45,975 bases of DNA, taken from contig MGUD01000015.1 in assembly GCA_001799795.1 (NCBI GenBank), positions 1-45,975 of the forward strand. The letters run 5' to 3'. The notes under the pieces were generated by a model. The model saw nothing but the letters and a program-made list of their open reading frames with translations. It searched no databases and was not told where the DNA came from. Positions 8,608 through 16,095 of the stretch are shown here, in pieces. Position numbers and translations under genes: made by a program. Position 1 is the first letter of the stretch. The number at the start of each line of letters is the position of its first letter. Source of the stretch: Elusimicrobia bacterium GWC2_61_19. GTDB taxonomy: Bacteria; Elusimicrobiota; Elusimicrobia; Elusimicrobiales; UBA9959.

Positions 8608-10475
8608 GGGTTTAGCAGGGTCGGTACCGGGTTCTCCTTTATAGTTCTGTTTCCTGAGATCTTTTGGCGGATACCTTGCCGCCAGCCGTTTATCTTATCT
8701 TCGGCTTCCACAGAGTCGTTCATAGTGATGTCATACCATTTGAACGTCGAGCCCATCTTCAGTTTCAGGTTCTGCATGTCGGCCTTTTCGGCGTCGGTCA
8801 GGGAGCCGGGCTCGGCCGCGGCCTTGGTCTGCAGCGCCTCCAGGCGCATGGCCGTGCTCTTGGCCATCACGAACTGCTTGGCGGCCTCTCCGTCCAGGGA
8901 ATCCTTGGTGGAGTACGCCTTGTGGTTGGAAAGCCGTATGCCGTCCACGCCCTGTTTCAGGAACACTTCCATATTGGATTTGTCGAAAGGGTCCAGCCTC
9001 GCGGTGTAGGCCTTGCCGCGCGCGGCGAATTTCTCGGCGGTAAAGCTGGCGTCCATGGAGAAAGCTTCGGTTTCTTTCTCCATCTGGTAGAACGAGTTGG
9101 ACTTGCCGCCGTATTTGAAGAGGTCTATGCCCTCGCGCTTGTCCTTGGCCGTCTGGCGCTGGTGGGTAGACTCGTGCACCAGGGTGGGGGCCAGGTATTC
9201 GGAAAGGCCGGCCAGGTGCTTGTTGGTGGCCGGGTCGCCCTTGAACAGCATGTCCGGGGTGACCTTGTTCTTCTGCATCCAGTCGTTGACGAGTTCGCTG
9301 TTGAGCTTGATGTCCTCGTTAACCCAGTTCCAGCCGCCGAACAGCCCCTTCCTCATCGGTTCGAAGCCGAAAACCAGTTTGTTCGTGCCCGCTTTCTTGA
9401 AGTTCTTGTCCTTGTAGAAGGCCAGGATCTCGTCGCCGGATTTGGTGCCCTTTATCTCTTTGGCCAGGGGGCCGGACAGCGAGCCGTCCTCTTTCTGGGT
9501 GAGCAGGCGGCCGCCCAGTTTATCGATGTCGTCCTGCGAGAGCGGCTTGTAGGTGTATTTGGCCGTGGAGGCGCCTTTTTTGCCGAGCGTCGGCTCTCCT
9601 TTGCGGTGGCCTGTGCCGTTAAAGAAATCGTCCAGTTTGCCGGCCTGGTCGTCCGCGCTCATGCCCTTCAGGGCTTTGGCGTCGGCCTCGGCTTTGGCCA
9701 CTTTGGCCGCGGTGGCTTTTTTGGACGCGCTGGCCGCGGCGGAGGCTTCGGTCTTCACCGGTTTTACGCCGGCGGCTTTAAGATATTCTCCCAGCTTCGT
9801 CTTTGTGGCCCCGTCGTAAACGTCATCCTGCAGGATAGGCACCAGCTTCGCCAGGCTCTCCTTGTCGGGGTAGTCCTTGGCCGGGACCAGCATGATCTGG
9901 GCGGCAAGTTCCCTCGACCAGAAGGCCAGGGCCTTGTAGCGGGTAAGGTAGTCCTTCGCGTTCCAGGAATCTTTCGTATGCCCTTTTTCCAGCAGCAAGG
10001 GGGTGCGTACGGGGCCCAGGGCGTCCCAGCTCCTCGCCGAGAACTTGAAGTCGGCCGCGGCGCCGGCAGGGAGGTTCTTGTCGGCCCACTCGAACGATTG
10101 CTCCGGCTTGGGCCCGAGATCCAGGTCGCAGAGCGGGCACGGTTCGCTATTCATGATCCGGTCGTACTGGCTGTAAAGGTCCAGGTCTTTATAGGAGGAA
10201 ATGAGCTTCTTGTAGTCCTTAAGCGCGGAATTATAGGCCAGGATTTCGGCGGCGTCGGCCGGATAATCCTCTTTGAGCTTGGCGAGCATGGCGGGGTTGT
10301 CGTGGAAAGTCTTGATGCAGCTTTCCGCCGTTTTCGCGGAGAGCTGGTCTTTATCTATATTGGCGCGGCAGTCTTGTATGACTTTATAATCGCCATCGTC
10401 CTGAGCCGGGGCGGGAATAGATAGCGCCGCCGTAGCCAGCGGCAGCAGCAGAAGGAGTTTTATATATCTGGTCAT
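8604..10475 (-). CDS. Secreted HExxH metalloprotease-like protein
   Basis: 623 residues. Signal peptide about 1-24 (LSIPAPA, cleavage before QDD). The first 230 mature residues contain a CPLC pair. A low-complexity Ala/Lys linker follows (about 240-270). The C-terminal third carries H434-E-S-T-H438 and, about 35 residues later, KETEAFSMDASF, which supplies a plausible third zinc ligand as in gluzincins. I do not recognise a named family. Promoter evidence fixes the start: TTGACA, 17 nt, TAGACT, 6 nt, ATG, with no Shine-Dalgarno, implying a leaderless mRNA. The PsbP-like gene follows in the same transcript. Confidence 0.7.
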   Translation of the reverse strand: MTRYIKLLLLLPLATAALSIPAPAQDDGDYKVIQDCRANIDKDQLSAKTAESCIKTFHDNPAMLAKLKEDYPADAAEILAYNSALKDYKKLISSYKDLDLYSQYDRIMNSEPCPLCDLDLGPKPEQSFEWADKNLPAGAAADFKFSARSWDALGPVRTPLLLEKGHTKDSWNAKDYLTRYKALAFWSRELAAQIMLVPAKDYPDKESLAKLVPILQDDVYDGATKTKLGEYLKAAGVKPVKTEASAAASASKKATAAKVAKAEADAKALKGMSADDQAGKLDDFFNGTGHRKGEPTLGKKGASTAKYTYKPLSQDDIDKLGGRLLTQKEDGSLSGPLAKEIKGTKSGDEILAFYKDKNFKKAGTNKLVFGFEPMRKGLFGGWNWVNEDIKLNSELVNDWMQKNKVTPDMLFKGDPATNKHLAGLSEYLAPTLVHESTHQRQTAKDKREGIDLFKYGGKSNSFYQMEKETEAFSMDASFTAEKFAARGKAYTARLDPFDKSNMEVFLKQGVDGIRLSNHKAYSTKDSLDGEAAKQFVMAKSTAMRLEALQTKAAAEPGSLTDAEKADMQNLKLKMGSTFKWYDITMNDSVEAEDKINGWRQGIRQKISGNRTIKENPVPTLLNP

Positions 10476-10481
10476 ATCCCT

Positions 10482-10510
10482 AGTCTAACAGCGGGAACCG
10501 GAATTGTCAA
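10482..10510 (-). promoter_or_regulatory. Promoter of the secreted metalloprotease gene
   Basis: On the minus strand: TTGACA (10505-10510), 17-nt spacer, TAGACT (10482-10487), then AGGGAT and the ATG at 10475. Transcription is expected to start at or next to the A of ATG. Confidence 0.8.
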
Positions 10511-10522
10511 GAGTCTCCAGGG

Positions 10523-11782
10523 CTATTCCGGTTCTTCTTTTATAGCCGTCTGGCCGACAGGTTTTTTATTGTCTTCCTTGAGGAACCTGCGCGAGAGCAG
10601 CAGGGTGGCCGCGGCGTAGCAGGTGATGGTTATAAGGAAGGGGAGGGTAAAGCCGAAATCCATCTGCAGGCGGCCGCTCAGGCGGGCGGAGGCGGCGTTG
10701 GCCAGGTTCCAGCCGGCGGTATAGAGGGCGCTGGCGGCCTGGTGCTGCGGCGCCGGGAAATGGCTGAGCATGAAGACGCTGTAGACCGGCCAGCTGGCGT
10801 TCATCAGCAGGGTGCGGGTGAAGGCGGCCAGCACGGTGGGCAGCAGCAGGCCGGAAAAACCCATGGTGGCGAGAAAGGGGATGGACAGGGACTGAAAGGT
10901 TATCATGGCCCGGACGCGCCCTATTCTGGTGACCAGCCAGGGGCCCACCAGGCCGCCGGCCGCCATGGCCAGCGGCATCAGCGACATGAAGAAGCCCAGG
11001 CTGGAGATGTGCAGGTCGAACCCGGACTTGAAGAAGATGTTAAGGTAGGGCATTATCATGCCGGCGCCGAAAGCTATTATCAGCTGCGGCGCCAGTACCA
11101 GCAGGGCCGGACCCAGGGCTATGCCGGACAGGGCCGCGCCCCCGGCGCCGGCCGCGGCGGCCGGTTCTTCCTTTATCTTCAGGGCGGGCAGGCCGGCCGC
11201 CAGCAGCAGGCCGCAGGCGACCAGCATGGTGGCGCGGTAGGCCAGGGCGCTCTCGTCGCCGGCGGAGAAGGCGGAGGCCCAGAACCCGGTGGCCCAGCCC
11301 GAAACCAGATTGCCCGCGAAAGCCGCGGTCATGGACACGGCGAACTGGAAACTGAACAGGTGCTGGCGTTCTTTTTCCGTCGAGCTGCGGGCCATCAGCG
11401 GCATGGCGGTAATGGCGAACAGCGCCCCGGCGGCGCCGGAGACCAGGGAGAAGAGCATCAGCGGCGCGCGGCCGGTGAACAGGGCCATGCCGGCCATGGC
11501 GGCGAAGCTCAGCGCCAGCGAGGCCAGCAGGCTTTTGCGGGCCGGGAAGGCGGAGCAGAAGACGGCCAGCGGGATGGCGAGCGCGGCGACGGTGAGGCTG
11601 GGGATGGACCCGAGGGTGCCGAGGAAGTCGCGGGTGTAGCCGAGTTTGAGAATATAGAGGTTGAAGACCAGCCCGAAGATGCTCTGGGCGAAGGACATAA
11701 GGAAGGTGAGCAGCAGGAAATTCCTGGCGTTGCCGCTGAAAGCCCTGAACCCGGCAATATAATTTTTAATAATGTCACGCAT
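10523..11782 (-). CDS. Major facilitator superfamily transporter
   Basis: 419 residues from the ATG at 11782 (MRDIIKNYI). About twelve hydrophobic segments are present in two halves separated by a polar loop near LKIKEEPAAA. The second half has the loop LVTRIGRVRAM, a motif-A-like sequence after a GG-containing helix. The frame stays open upstream to 11911, but that extension crosses the palindromic element at 11821-12003 and codes Arg/Pro-rich, non-membrane sequence, so I reject it. There is no clear Shine-Dalgarno at 11782. Substrate unknown; the overall look is of efflux-type MFS proteins. Confidence 0.8.
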   Translation of the reverse strand: MRDIIKNYIAGFRAFSGNARNFLLLTFLMSFAQSIFGLVFNLYILKLGYTRDFLGTLGSIPSLTVAALAIPLAVFCSAFPARKSLLASLALSFAAMAGMALFTGRAPLMLFSLVSGAAGALFAITAMPLMARSSTEKERQHLFSFQFAVSMTAAFAGNLVSGWATGFWASAFSAGDESALAYRATMLVACGLLLAAGLPALKIKEEPAAAAGAGGAALSGIALGPALLVLAPQLIIAFGAGMIMPYLNIFFKSGFDLHISSLGFFMSLMPLAMAAGGLVGPWLVTRIGRVRAMITFQSLSIPFLATMGFSGLLLPTVLAAFTRTLLMNASWPVYSVFMLSHFPAPQHQAASALYTAGWNLANAASARLSGRLQMDFGFTLPFLITITCYAAATLLLSRRFLKEDNKKPVGQTAIKEEPE

Positions 11783-11820
11783 GATGTTAGATTTAGTTAT
11801 CGGACCGCAAGGATGCTCAG

Positions 11821-12003
11821 GCGGGGCCGTCCGGGGTTTTGCCCCGCGCACCCTGGAAGATGGAAACCGTTGGCCGTCTGACGAGCATAGCTCTCGATAC
11901 GGCACGGGCATAGCCCAGCGCGGTTTCCCCCCAGCCGGGATAATTAGGCTGGGGCCCCCCCTTCCCCAAAGGGTGCGCGGGGCAAAACCCCGGCCAGCCC
12001 CTC
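11821..12003. repeat. Large inverted-repeat element, copy 2
   Basis: Perfect 24-bp arms (11831-11854 and 11970-11993) extend imperfectly to 11821 and 12003. Inside, in order: GGAAACCG (11862-11869) pairs with CGGTTTCC (11921-11928) and encloses GCCGT/ACGGC (11873-11877, 11899-11903), GAGC-ATA-GCTC (11883-11893) and GGGC-ATA-GCCC (11906-11916). A separate hairpin CCCCAGCC/GGCTGGGG lies at 11929-11954. The inner part matches 215-264 and the right part matches 54-90. It fills the gap between the ChaN-like gene and the MFS gene. I see no protein-coding content. Confidence 0.75.
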
Positions 12004-12040
12004 CGCTAAAATTAGCTGGTTATGATTGGCTGGGGGGGGG

Positions 12041-13084
12041 TTACTTGCCGGTTGTTGTGGCTGTGCCGGTTGTCAGCGCGGTCTGGGGCGTAGCGGTTAA
12101 AGCGGGCATGACCGCCGGAGCGGCGGCGGCCGGCTCGGCTTTCGCGGGGTGGTTTATGTACCACACGTAATTAGCCATGTCCTTGTGGTCTTTATTCATC
12201 TTCTCCGGGCAGGCGCCGTCCTCGGTGTAGAAAGAGGCCTGGCGCACGCCCTTCACCCGCCCCTTCACGGACGCCGGAATGGCGGCGTTGTAGATCACGT
12301 GCCCGTTGCCGGCGATCACCAGCACCGAATACCCGGGGTTCGCGTTAAGGAATTCCGCAATTTTATTGCCCATCCCCTCGTTCCAGGCCGCCATGGAGGC
12401 CAGATAGTTCTCGATAGTGAACATCTTGGCCATGGGGGAGTCTTCGTGGCCCGCGAAAGAGGCCTTAAGGAACTCGTTATATTTTTTGTGCTGCGTGATC
12501 TCCACCTTCTCCGGCAGGAACTGCTTCTCCTCCGGTGTCAGGCTGTCCAGACCCGTGCGGGCGATCTTGCCCACCACTTTTTTGGGCACGTTAATCGCCA
12601 GGCCGCGCAGCTTGTTGGCGACGATAAAATCGAACAGCGGCTTGTACATATTGAAATCGAAGCCCCATTCTTTTTTCCAGTCCGCCTTGCTCAAGAATTC
12701 CTCTTCCGTGATCCTGCCGGCGGCATAATCGTCCATGATCGGCTGCAAGGTCTGGTTCAGCATCTCGAACCCCACCGCTATTTTGGACCCGCGGGCTATG
12801 CGCATAGCCTTAAGGGCTTCGAACTGGGCCTCGTGGTCCAGCGGCTGGTCGTGCGTCTCACCCACGTAGACCACGTCGTTCTTCCAGACCACGGTGTTAA
12901 AGGCCGCCTGCGTATTGAAAACCTTGCCCGACTGGGCGCCGAAAATGCAGAATCTGGGGTCCGGCTTGGCCTGCGCGGCCGCTTCGGCGGTAAGGGGCCG
13001 TTTTTCCACGTTCGCCTGGGGTTTTTTTACGGATTTGGCCGATAAAGGGGCGGTTAAAACAAGTAAAAGAATTAAGGTTCTCAT
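12041..13084 (-). CDS. ChaN-family (haem-binding, Tiki/EreA-like fold) exported protein
   Basis: 347 residues with a signal peptide (about 1-16, cleavage after LSA). The domain starts VVYVGETHDQPLDHEAQ, the signature of ChaN/DUF399 proteins, where GE-x-H and following residues line the metal or haem site. Later come VGFEMLNQ and VIAGNGHVIYN, the other conserved blocks. ChaN of Campylobacter binds haem and is linked to iron uptake (family knowledge). The related Tiki proteins are metalloproteases, so the activity here is open. The last 35 residues are a low-complexity Ala/Pro/Thr tail. A -10 box ends 6 nt before the ATG. Confidence 0.8.
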   Translation of the reverse strand: MRTLILLLVLTAPLSAKSVKKPQANVEKRPLTAEAAAQAKPDPRFCIFGAQSGKVFNTQAAFNTVVWKNDVVYVGETHDQPLDHEAQFEALKAMRIARGSKIAVGFEMLNQTLQPIMDDYAAGRITEEEFLSKADWKKEWGFDFNMYKPLFDFIVANKLRGLAINVPKKVVGKIARTGLDSLTPEEKQFLPEKVEITQHKKYNEFLKASFAGHEDSPMAKMFTIENYLASMAAWNEGMGNKIAEFLNANPGYSVLVIAGNGHVIYNAAIPASVKGRVKGVRQASFYTEDGACPEKMNKDHKDMANYVWYINHPAKAEPAAAAPAVMPALTATPQTALTTGTATTTGK

Positions 13085-13096
13085 AAATTTATTATA
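13085..13096 (-). promoter_or_regulatory. Extended -10 promoter, ChaN-like gene
   Basis: On the minus strand: TG-T-TATAAT (-10 at 13091-13096), AAATTT, then ATG. There is no good -35 box, but the TGn extension compensates. The spacing predicts a leaderless transcript. Confidence 0.65.
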
Positions 13097-13133
13097 ACAT
13101 AAGGCCCTTAATGCCCGGATATGAAGCGCGCGG

Positions 13134-13790
13134 TTAGCGTTTGATGACCGCGACGGCTTTGCCGCTGATCAGGAAGTCGTCGTCGGGGTGCAGGTAGATG
13201 GGGTCGTAATCGTAGGAGGAATCCGCTTTCAGGATCACCTGGCCGTTCTTGCGGTCGTCGATAAAGCGCTTGATGGTGGCCTTGTTGTCGATGATGGCCA
13301 GCACAATGTCGTTGTCGCGCACGTCCTTGCGGTTGCTGTCGATGATCACGTAGTCGCCGTCCTCTATCATCTTGCCGGCTATCTCGGCGCGGTTCATGGA
13401 GGTGCCGTTGGTCTTTATCCCGTAAAGGCCCTTAGGGGTGGCCCTGCCCAGCAGCCGCCCCGACACGCGCAGGAAGCCCTGGAAATTTTCTTCTGCGAAG
13501 ATAGTGGCCGGCCCGCAGCTGGCCGTGCCTACTATAGGTATAGAGAAAAGCGAGGAAGCGGTTTTCAGCAGGCCGTTGGCCCAGCCGGGGATCAAAGAGG
13601 TCTTCTCCATCAGGCCCTTATCGCGGTCGATGGTGAAGAAACCTTTTTTCTCAAGCTGCTGCAGGTGGTGCTTAATTTTCTGCGGAGATTCGTCGGGCAG
13701 GCCTATAGCCTTGGCCATTTCGCGCAGGCTCACCTGGGCCAGGTTCCGCTCTTTGGAAAGATGCAGGAGCTTCTCTTGTATAGGGTGCAT
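13134..13790 (-). CDS. lexA: LexA-type SOS repressor/autoprotease
   Basis: 218 residues. N-terminal winged-helix region (about 1-60) with LREMAKAIGLPDESPQKIKHH; it is divergent from the classical LexA helix. The C-terminal S24 peptidase domain has Ser131 in GTSM and Lys174 in ATIKRF as the catalytic dyad. The self-cleavage site is Cys92-Gly93 (GTASCGPA), as in UmuD, where most LexA proteins have Ala-Gly. On DNA damage RecA filaments would stimulate cleavage and derepress the regulon. It is divergent from recA across 206 bp, a natural place for self-control. It could be called a LexA-like S24 regulator, but the position beside recA favours LexA. Confidence 0.9.
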   Translation of the reverse strand: MHPIQEKLLHLSKERNLAQVSLREMAKAIGLPDESPQKIKHHLQQLEKKGFFTIDRDKGLMEKTSLIPGWANGLLKTASSLFSIPIVGTASCGPATIFAEENFQGFLRVSGRLLGRATPKGLYGIKTNGTSMNRAEIAGKMIEDGDYVIIDSNRKDVRDNDIVLAIIDNKATIKRFIDDRKNGQVILKADSSYDYDPIYLHPDDDFLISGKAVAVIKR

Positions 13791-13796
13791 GGTTAA

Positions 13797-13825
13797 ATCA
13801 TAGCATACAATACCGGTAAAGGCAA
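13797..13825 (-). promoter_or_regulatory. lexA promoter with possible operator
   Basis: On the minus strand: TTGCCT (13820-13825), 17-nt spacer, TATGAT (13797-13802) with TGC before it, 6 nt, ATG. The spacer holds the palindrome TACCGGTA (13811-13818). A related string CCGGxATxGTxT also lies before the recA -10 box, so it may be the LexA site; this is weak evidence. Confidence 0.65.
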
Positions 13826-13839
13826 TATCTCCTTAATAC

Positions 13840-13868
13840 TTGACACTTGGGCCGGGATGGTGTATACT
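13840..13868 (+). promoter_or_regulatory. recA promoter
   Basis: TTGACA (13840-13845), 17-nt spacer, TATACT (13863-13868): a near-consensus sigma-70 promoter. Expected start is near 13875, giving a leader of about 120 nt. Confidence 0.88.
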
Positions 13869-13923
13869 GATTAGGCGGTTGATGTGGGTATTGTTCTTTG
13901 TAAAGCACAGATTTTGCGGAAAA

Positions 13924-13949
13924 CAACCCGACACTACGCTGTCGGGTTG
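13924..13949 (+). promoter_or_regulatory. Hairpin in the recA leader
   Basis: CAACCCGACA (13924-13933) pairs perfectly with TGTCGGGTTG (13940-13949) around a 6-nt loop. No T-run follows, so it is not a terminator. It may stabilise the recA mRNA or control it. Confidence 0.6.
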
Positions 13950-13996
13950 GTGATGTAGACTATCAGGGTAGGAAAATTTAACGGAGGTCACATATT

Positions 13997-15097
13997 ATGG
14001 CTAATGACGAAAAGAACAGGGCGCTGGAAGCGGCGCTGGCGCAGATAGAGAAGAGCTACGGCAAAGAAGCGATCATGAAACTGGGTGAGCGCTCGGGCCG
14101 CATGAAGATCGAGACCATTCCCACCGGCGCGCTGTCGCTGGACCTGGCGCTGGGCGTGGGCGGGCTGCCCCGCGGCCGCGTGATCGAGATCTACGGGCCG
14201 GAATCCTCGGGCAAGACCACGCTTACGCTGCACGTGATAGCGGAAGCGCAGAAAAAAGGCGGCATGGCGGCCTTCATAGACGCCGAGCACGCGCTGGACC
14301 CCGTATACGCGCAGAAGCTGGGCGTGGACGTGGATAACCTGCTTATCTCCCAGCCCGACAGCGGCGAGCAGGCGCTGGAGATCTGCGAAAAACTGGTGCG
14401 CTCCGGCGCGCTGGACATTATCGTCATAGACTCCGTGGCCGCGCTGGTCCCGAAGGCCGAGATAGAAGGCGAGATGGGCGACATGCACGTGGGCCTGCAG
14501 GCCCGGCTGATGAGCCAGGCGCTCAGGAAGCTCACCTCTATAGTGGCGTCCACCAAAACTTCCGTAATGTTCATCAACCAGCTCCGCCACAAGATCGGTG
14601 TGATGTTCGGCAACCCAGAGACCACGCCCGGCGGCCTGGCGCTGAAGTTCTACTCCTCCGTCCGCCTGGACATCCGCAAGATCGAGACCATCAAAACGGC
14701 CGACGTAGTGACCGGCGCGCGCATCCGCGTGAAAGTGGTAAAGAACAAAGTCGCGCCCCCCTACCGCCAGGCCGAGTTCGAAATGGTCAACGGCGAAGGC
14801 ATCTCCACCGAGGGCTGCCTGCTGGATATGGGTGTGGAAACGGGCCTGCTGGAAAAATCAGGCACCTGGTTTATTTACAACGGCGACCGCATGGGCCAGG
14901 GCCGCGAGAACGCCAAGACCTACCTTAAAACCAACAAGGACAAGGCCGCCGAGATAGAAAAAGAGCTACGCAGCCGCTTTCTGCTGCCGGGCATGAAGCC
15001 CACCCCCGGTTCGGAGAAGGTTGCCGCCGAGAAGGCGGCCGAAAAAGCCGCCGACAAAGCTTACGCCGAAAAGAAGGAAAAAGCGGTCAAGAAGTAA
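13997..15097 (+). CDS. recA: Recombinase A
   Basis: 366 residues, start supported by GGAGG at 13983-13987. ATP-dependent strand-exchange protein and co-protease of LexA. Walker A is GPESSGKT (67-74). [10 protein letters not shown], the Walker B region [10 protein letters not shown], the L1/L2 region with EGEMGD and the [23 protein letters not shown] block are intact. The last 30 residues are an Ala/Lys/Glu-rich tail, more basic than the acidic tail of E. coli RecA, so tail-mediated control may differ. It has its own strong promoter and a terminator after the stop, so it is monocistronic. Confidence 0.99.
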   Translation: MANDEKNRALEAALAQIEKSYGKEAIMKLGERSGRMKIETIPTGALSLDLALGVGGLPRGRVIEIYGPESSGKTTLTLHVIAEAQKKGGMAAFIDAEHALDPVYAQKLGVDVDNLLISQPDSGEQALEICEKLVRSGALDIIVIDSVAALVPKAEIEGEMGDMHVGLQARLMSQALRKLTSIVASTKTSVMFINQLRHKIGVMFGNPETTPGGLALKFYSSVRLDIRKIETIKTADVVTGARIRVKVVKNKVAPPYRQAEFEMVNGEGISTEGCLLDMGVETGLLEKSGTWFIYNGDRMGQGRENAKTYLKTNKDKAAEIEKELRSRFLLPGMKPTPGSEKVAAEKAAEKAADKAYAEKKEKAVKK

Positions 15098-15110
15098 ACG
15101 CAACCGCGGA

Positions 15111-15154
15111 AAGGCGCAACAGGCAAAAGCCCTCTTTTTGCCGTTGCGCCTTTT
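15111..15154 (+). terminator. recA terminator
   Basis: AAGGCGCAAC (15111-15120) pairs with GTTGCGCCTT (15143-15152). An inner stem GGCAAAA/TTTTGCC extends the hairpin and a short T-run ends it. Confidence 0.85.
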
Positions 15155-15198
15155 GTGCGTCTATGCGGCCGAACCCTGAAGTGGTAATATATGGATAA

Positions 15199-16086
15199 AT
15201 GCGTCCATTAGCGGCTGACTTTTCGCGGCACCTCGGCATGGAGCGGGGCCTGGCGCGCAACACGTGCCTGGCCTACGCCGGGGACACGGACGCTTTCCTG
15301 GTCTATTGCGAAACCAGGAAGACCGATCCGGCCCGGGCCGAGGCGCCGTTCCTTGAGGCGTATCTGTGGTCTTTAAAGAAAGAGAAGGGGCTGGGGCCGG
15401 CGTCCATCTTCCGCAAGACCGAAGCCCTGCGCGCTTTTTACCGCTACCTGCGCCTGGAGGGAAAGGCGGCCAAGGACCCGACGGCCAATTTCAGGGCGCC
15501 CAAGCTGCCGCGCAGGGTGCCGCGCTTCCTGGCCCTGCGGGACATGGAAAAGCTCCTGGGCTACCCGTCCGGCGAGGCCTTCGCCAAAATGCGGGCCGCG
15601 GCCGCCATCGAGCTGCTTTACGCCTCGGGTATCAGGGTGTCGGAGCTGCTGGGCCTGCGGCTCGAATCCGTTAATTTCCAGCAGGGCTGGCTGCGGGTGT
15701 TCGGCAAAGGCTCCAAAGAGCGGATGGTGCCCGTTAACGCCGCGGCCCTGGTCCGCCTTAAAGATTATCTTTCCGCCAGGCAGCAGAAATTCGGTGGGGT
15801 TGCGGTGGCGGACGAGCTGTTCCTTAACCGCTCCGGCAAAAAGCTCAGCCGCGTGCAGATGTGGAAAGATATAGTGACGTACGGCCGCGAGGCGGGGGTG
15901 GAGATAAAACCGCATCCGCATTTGTTCAGGCATACCTTCGCCAGCCACCTGGTGCAGGGCGGCGCGGACCTCAGGTCCGTGCAGGAGATGCTGGGCCACG
16001 CCAGCCTCAATACCACGCAGATCTACGCGCACATAGACAAGGGAGACGTTAAACGGGCGCACGAGAAATTCCACCCGGATAAATGA
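15199..16086 (+). CDS. xerD: Tyrosine recombinase XerD/XerC-like
   Basis: 295 residues, typical for Xer proteins. The N-terminal SAM-like DNA-binding domain (about 1-95) has RGLARNTCLAYAGD. The catalytic domain keeps every active residue: Arg146, Lys170, His241, Arg244 (HLFRHTFASH), His267 (LGHAS) and nucleophile Tyr276. Xer recombinases resolve chromosome dimers at dif during division. Only one Xer gene is visible, so it could be the sole XerH/XerD-like enzyme or one of a pair, and I see no dif site. No integron or phage genes adjoin it, which argues against an integrase. No clear Shine-Dalgarno precedes the ATG. Confidence 0.9.
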   Translation: MRPLAADFSRHLGMERGLARNTCLAYAGDTDAFLVYCETRKTDPARAEAPFLEAYLWSLKKEKGLGPASIFRKTEALRAFYRYLRLEGKAAKDPTANFRAPKLPRRVPRFLALRDMEKLLGYPSGEAFAKMRAAAAIELLYASGIRVSELLGLRLESVNFQQGWLRVFGKGSKERMVPVNAAALVRLKDYLSARQQKFGGVAVADELFLNRSGKKLSRVQMWKDIVTYGREAGVEIKPHPHLFRHTFASHLVQGGADLRSVQEMLGHASLNTTQIYAHIDKGDVKRAHEKFHPDK

Positions 16087-16095
16087 ACGTAAACT

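Noticed and set aside
11783-11911. N-terminal extension of the MFS transporter
   Set aside because: It encodes the palindromic element rather than protein-like sequence; MRDIIKNYI at 11782 is the natural start.
12005-12040. Possible terminator after the ChaN-like gene
   Set aside because: The region has G-runs but no stable hairpin followed by T on the minus strand.
13924-13949. Terminator or attenuator in the recA leader
   Set aside because: The hairpin is strong, but no T-run follows, so I list it only as a leader structure.
15199-16086. Phage or integron integrase
   Set aside because: No attachment site, cassette or phage gene is near, and length and motifs fit chromosomal Xer recombinases.
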